Source: CAZPAH01 sp964584495
GTDB taxonomy: Bacteria > Krumholzibacteriota > Krumholzibacteriia > Krumholzibacteriales > Krumholzibacteriaceae
Length of the DNA: 15,083 bases
Assembly (NCBI GenBank): GCA_964584495.1
Contig: CAZPAH010000072.1
Coordinates: forward strand, 1-15,083
Reading direction: 5' to 3'
Under the pieces are notes generated by a model, which had not been told where the DNA came from, did not search any database, and saw nothing but the letters and a program-made list of their open reading frames with translations. Positions 14,701 through 15,083 of this stretch are shown one piece after another (position 1 is the stretch's first letter; each line of letters begins with the position of its first letter). The position numbers and the translations under genes are program-made.

Positions 14701-14813
14701 TGCCTCTCGCCGAAGGGATCTATCTCCCCGAGCCGGTCCAGCTCGTTGAAGAGCGCCTTCTCGATATCGAAATAGCTGTTTCCCGTTACGAATCTTCCAC
14801 TCATCGGCGGCAT
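11742..14813 (-). CDS. addB: AddB-type subunit with Fe-S PD-(D/E)XK nuclease
   Basis: The protein has 1023 residues. The N-terminal two thirds has the UvrD-like fold in degenerate form: no GxxxxGKT Walker A is visible near the start, so it is probably not an ATPase. The C-terminal nuclease is complete: H760 (GTLVH), D871 (GRID), D885/K887 (VIDYKTG) and Q905. The Fe-S 'staple' cysteines fit the AddB/Cas4 pattern: C726 (RCPFAYF), then C979-x2-C982-x5-C988. A glycine-rich insert at about 366-425 looks like a flexible linker. It pairs with AddA, encoded directly downstream with a 17-base overlap, for double-strand-break processing. The start is uncertain: ATG at 14813 or the ATG at codon 4; both have weak ribosome sites (GCGGG). 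A terminator separates it from the gene upstream, so its promoter should lie in 14814-14890, where no clear hexamers were found. Confidence 0.93.
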   Translation of the reverse strand: MPPMSGRFVTGNSYFDIEKALFNELDRLGEIDPFGERHVLVGSNLQALYLRRKYAAARGGTFNLNFITFPDLVRLIETRKGGLKAPPLPPFADLAVAADLLAAGGSAGIFEGMEGSKGLPEALLDTFTDLAEGCCGREDSLLLAGLSRESRMPERVAWILSLYASFRERIEASGWDIHTRFKEAGTAVPSRITSSPLLVYGFYDFNGEQWRLLKALEGACGTFLFVPRGGERGLRFAGRLEEKLEGDGYERQPAAVVNDKALTWAARVSAHDAEEEIRETARKIIDLVRGAGFVFSETAVLPVSEEYIPLICEILEEAGIPAQIDRKVRRRMTLEGASAIRLLDIIGKRPSPDEIVDFIVSAPFVSGGGDGAGRGLCALWAHRCTAAEIGIGTGASVAGVSRGEKVPGGPRGSGGGGAGGEAGFVGSILDLIGSAADNARKGGRWSELVGIYGSLLTSLFGDTEGMRPIISAVEELAGLDRVSGWASIETFSMILGRVLASPGANDPGAEEGGVRILTPGRARGIGFRAVFIPGLTDSAFPGKTGQDPLLKDDERRKLGHLSNGKVSLPAKSERSAERALLLSLASSSAEEVLVLSYPRIQPGSGRESIPSPFLEMISERGGYEAARGYEDIRMPRPNGGPGADRFLSAAEYDFQRCGGGGPGANYHPGPFFFRGLRASFSRFGGDRFTPYDGVFESKKGLDELGRLLDGRGWCFSSTEMERWARCPFAYFLESILGLDMSPAQEPGLSLSPLKRGTLVHAILEKIYEDLASEGLLPVSSSPPEKVLESAGAVIDRSLSSFEKEENVGIPLLWEIERKSITRSLRLFLEEEMNEEEVFVPLLFERVFGGGGHPPVDFRAGDRKISFRGRIDRIDGGAGSSFRVIDYKTGGLRGKDNDIGGGENLQLPVYLLAASAIMGRPLSKGTASYRKIGVGTGRGRIDFSGGIWEEKKDEFARITGTIAGGIAGGLFFACADGGSCRSCGAKIACPSGRDKIFEKKSAGDLRCAAFLEMKGKGGGGEPTG

Positions 14814-14891
14814 CCCGCAAGTCGGCTAGGGCTGGTTTATTCGAAGAAACAAGCCGGATATTAACAGAACGATGCCCGGGGATAAACAGAA

Positions 14892-14924
14892 TAAAAATGT
14901 CCGCGCGGCCGGGGCCGCGCGGAC
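14892..14924 (-). terminator. strong intrinsic terminator of the right-edge gene
   Basis: On the minus strand GTCCGCGCGG pairs with CCGCGCGGAC (10 to 12 bp, nearly all G-C; arms within 14899-14924). It is followed at once by ATTTTTATT. It lies about 20 bases after the TAG of the anchored protein and before addB, so it ends that transcript and isolates the addBA unit. Confidence 0.87.
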
Positions 14925-14946
14925 AATAGTGACATTACAGGCCGAT

Positions 14947-15083
14947 CTACCGGACCCTCGAGGAACGTCTTTTCATGATGATCGCTGCTGCGAAGATCAG
15001 TCCGAGAACCAGAATAGTGATTACCGGCGCGGTGAAAAGAGGTACCGGTACAGGCTCAACAACGTGGACGAGCTGTACGCAGG
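14947..15083 (-). CDS. C-terminal end of a surface/exported protein with membrane anchor (start outside window)
   Basis: The last 44 codons end at TAG (14947-14949). The tail has three parts: a proline-rich stretch (VVEPVPVPL), a hydrophobic helix of about 20 residues (VITILVLGLIFAAAIIM) and a basic end (KRRSSRVR). This is the layout of C-terminal sorting or anchor signals (PEP-CTERM-like and related classes) and also of plain tail-anchored secreted proteins. The exact motif does not match a class I know with certainty. The body of the protein lies to the right of the window, so its function cannot be read. The gene is followed by a strong terminator. The frame is supported by the absence of stops and by the clear helix-plus-basic-tail design; the other two frames hit stops or lack sense. 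Confidence 0.78.
   Translation of the reverse strand, partial: CVQLVHVVEPVPVPLFTAPVITILVLGLIFAAAIIMKRRSSRVR

Noticed and set aside
1..15083. CRISPR array, tRNA, rRNA or insertion sequence
   Set aside because: No regularly spaced direct repeats, no tRNA cloverleaf, no rRNA-like stretch and no transposase frame were seen on either strand. The Cas4-like cysteine pattern belongs to AddB.

Overview
The window comes from a GC-rich, very probably Gram-negative bacterium. One gene looks like an outer-membrane protein, spacers are short, genes overlap, and GTG starts occur. The gene set (non-suicidal Thi4, AddAB-type recombination nuclease, soluble multi-PAS NarX/DegS-like kinase, a C-terminally anchored surface protein) would fit a poorly cultured lineage such as those near the FCB group or Deltaproteobacteria. 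No rRNA or other marker gene is present, so the phylum is a guess.

Layout. (1) Bases 1-142 hold the 3' end of a plus-strand yjbQ (UPF0047) gene. Its tail lies two bases from the stop of a minus-strand exported, beta-rich protein (145-1341). (2) At 1462-1773 lies a small unrecognised minus-strand gene with a very good sigma70-type promoter (TTGACA, 17 bases, TATGAT). (3) The 555 bases between that gene and 2329 hold no convincing protein gene. They contain a candidate structured RNA on the minus strand, about 195 nt long. A 10-bp closing stem joins its two ends, several long internal helices lie between, and a run of eight U follows. I cannot assign it to a known RNA family, and it is the most interesting object here. 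(4) Bases 2329-7285 read leftward as one tight unit: an ABC-class ATPase of the PF09818 type, then (18-base gap) a cytoplasmic PAS-PAS-PAS-GAF histidine kinase, then (11-base overlap) a NarL/FixJ response regulator. (5) Thi4 is divergent at 7526-8314 on the plus strand. It makes the thiazole precursor of thiamine, with His in place of the suicidal Cys. (6) Bases 8366-14813, minus strand, carry an overlapping addB-addA pair for a double-strand-break-processing helicase-nuclease. (7) The right edge holds the last 44 codons of a minus-strand protein ending in a membrane anchor with a basic tail, followed by a strong intrinsic terminator.

How the genes fit together: AddB and AddA form one complex for recombinational repair. 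The kinase and regulator form a signalling pair whose input is unknown, and the ATPase gene is probably transcribed with them. Thi4 and YjbQ both relate to thiamine but are separate transcription units. No phage, transposase, CRISPR array, rRNA or tRNA gene was seen. All calls come from reading the sequence; no database search was possible.
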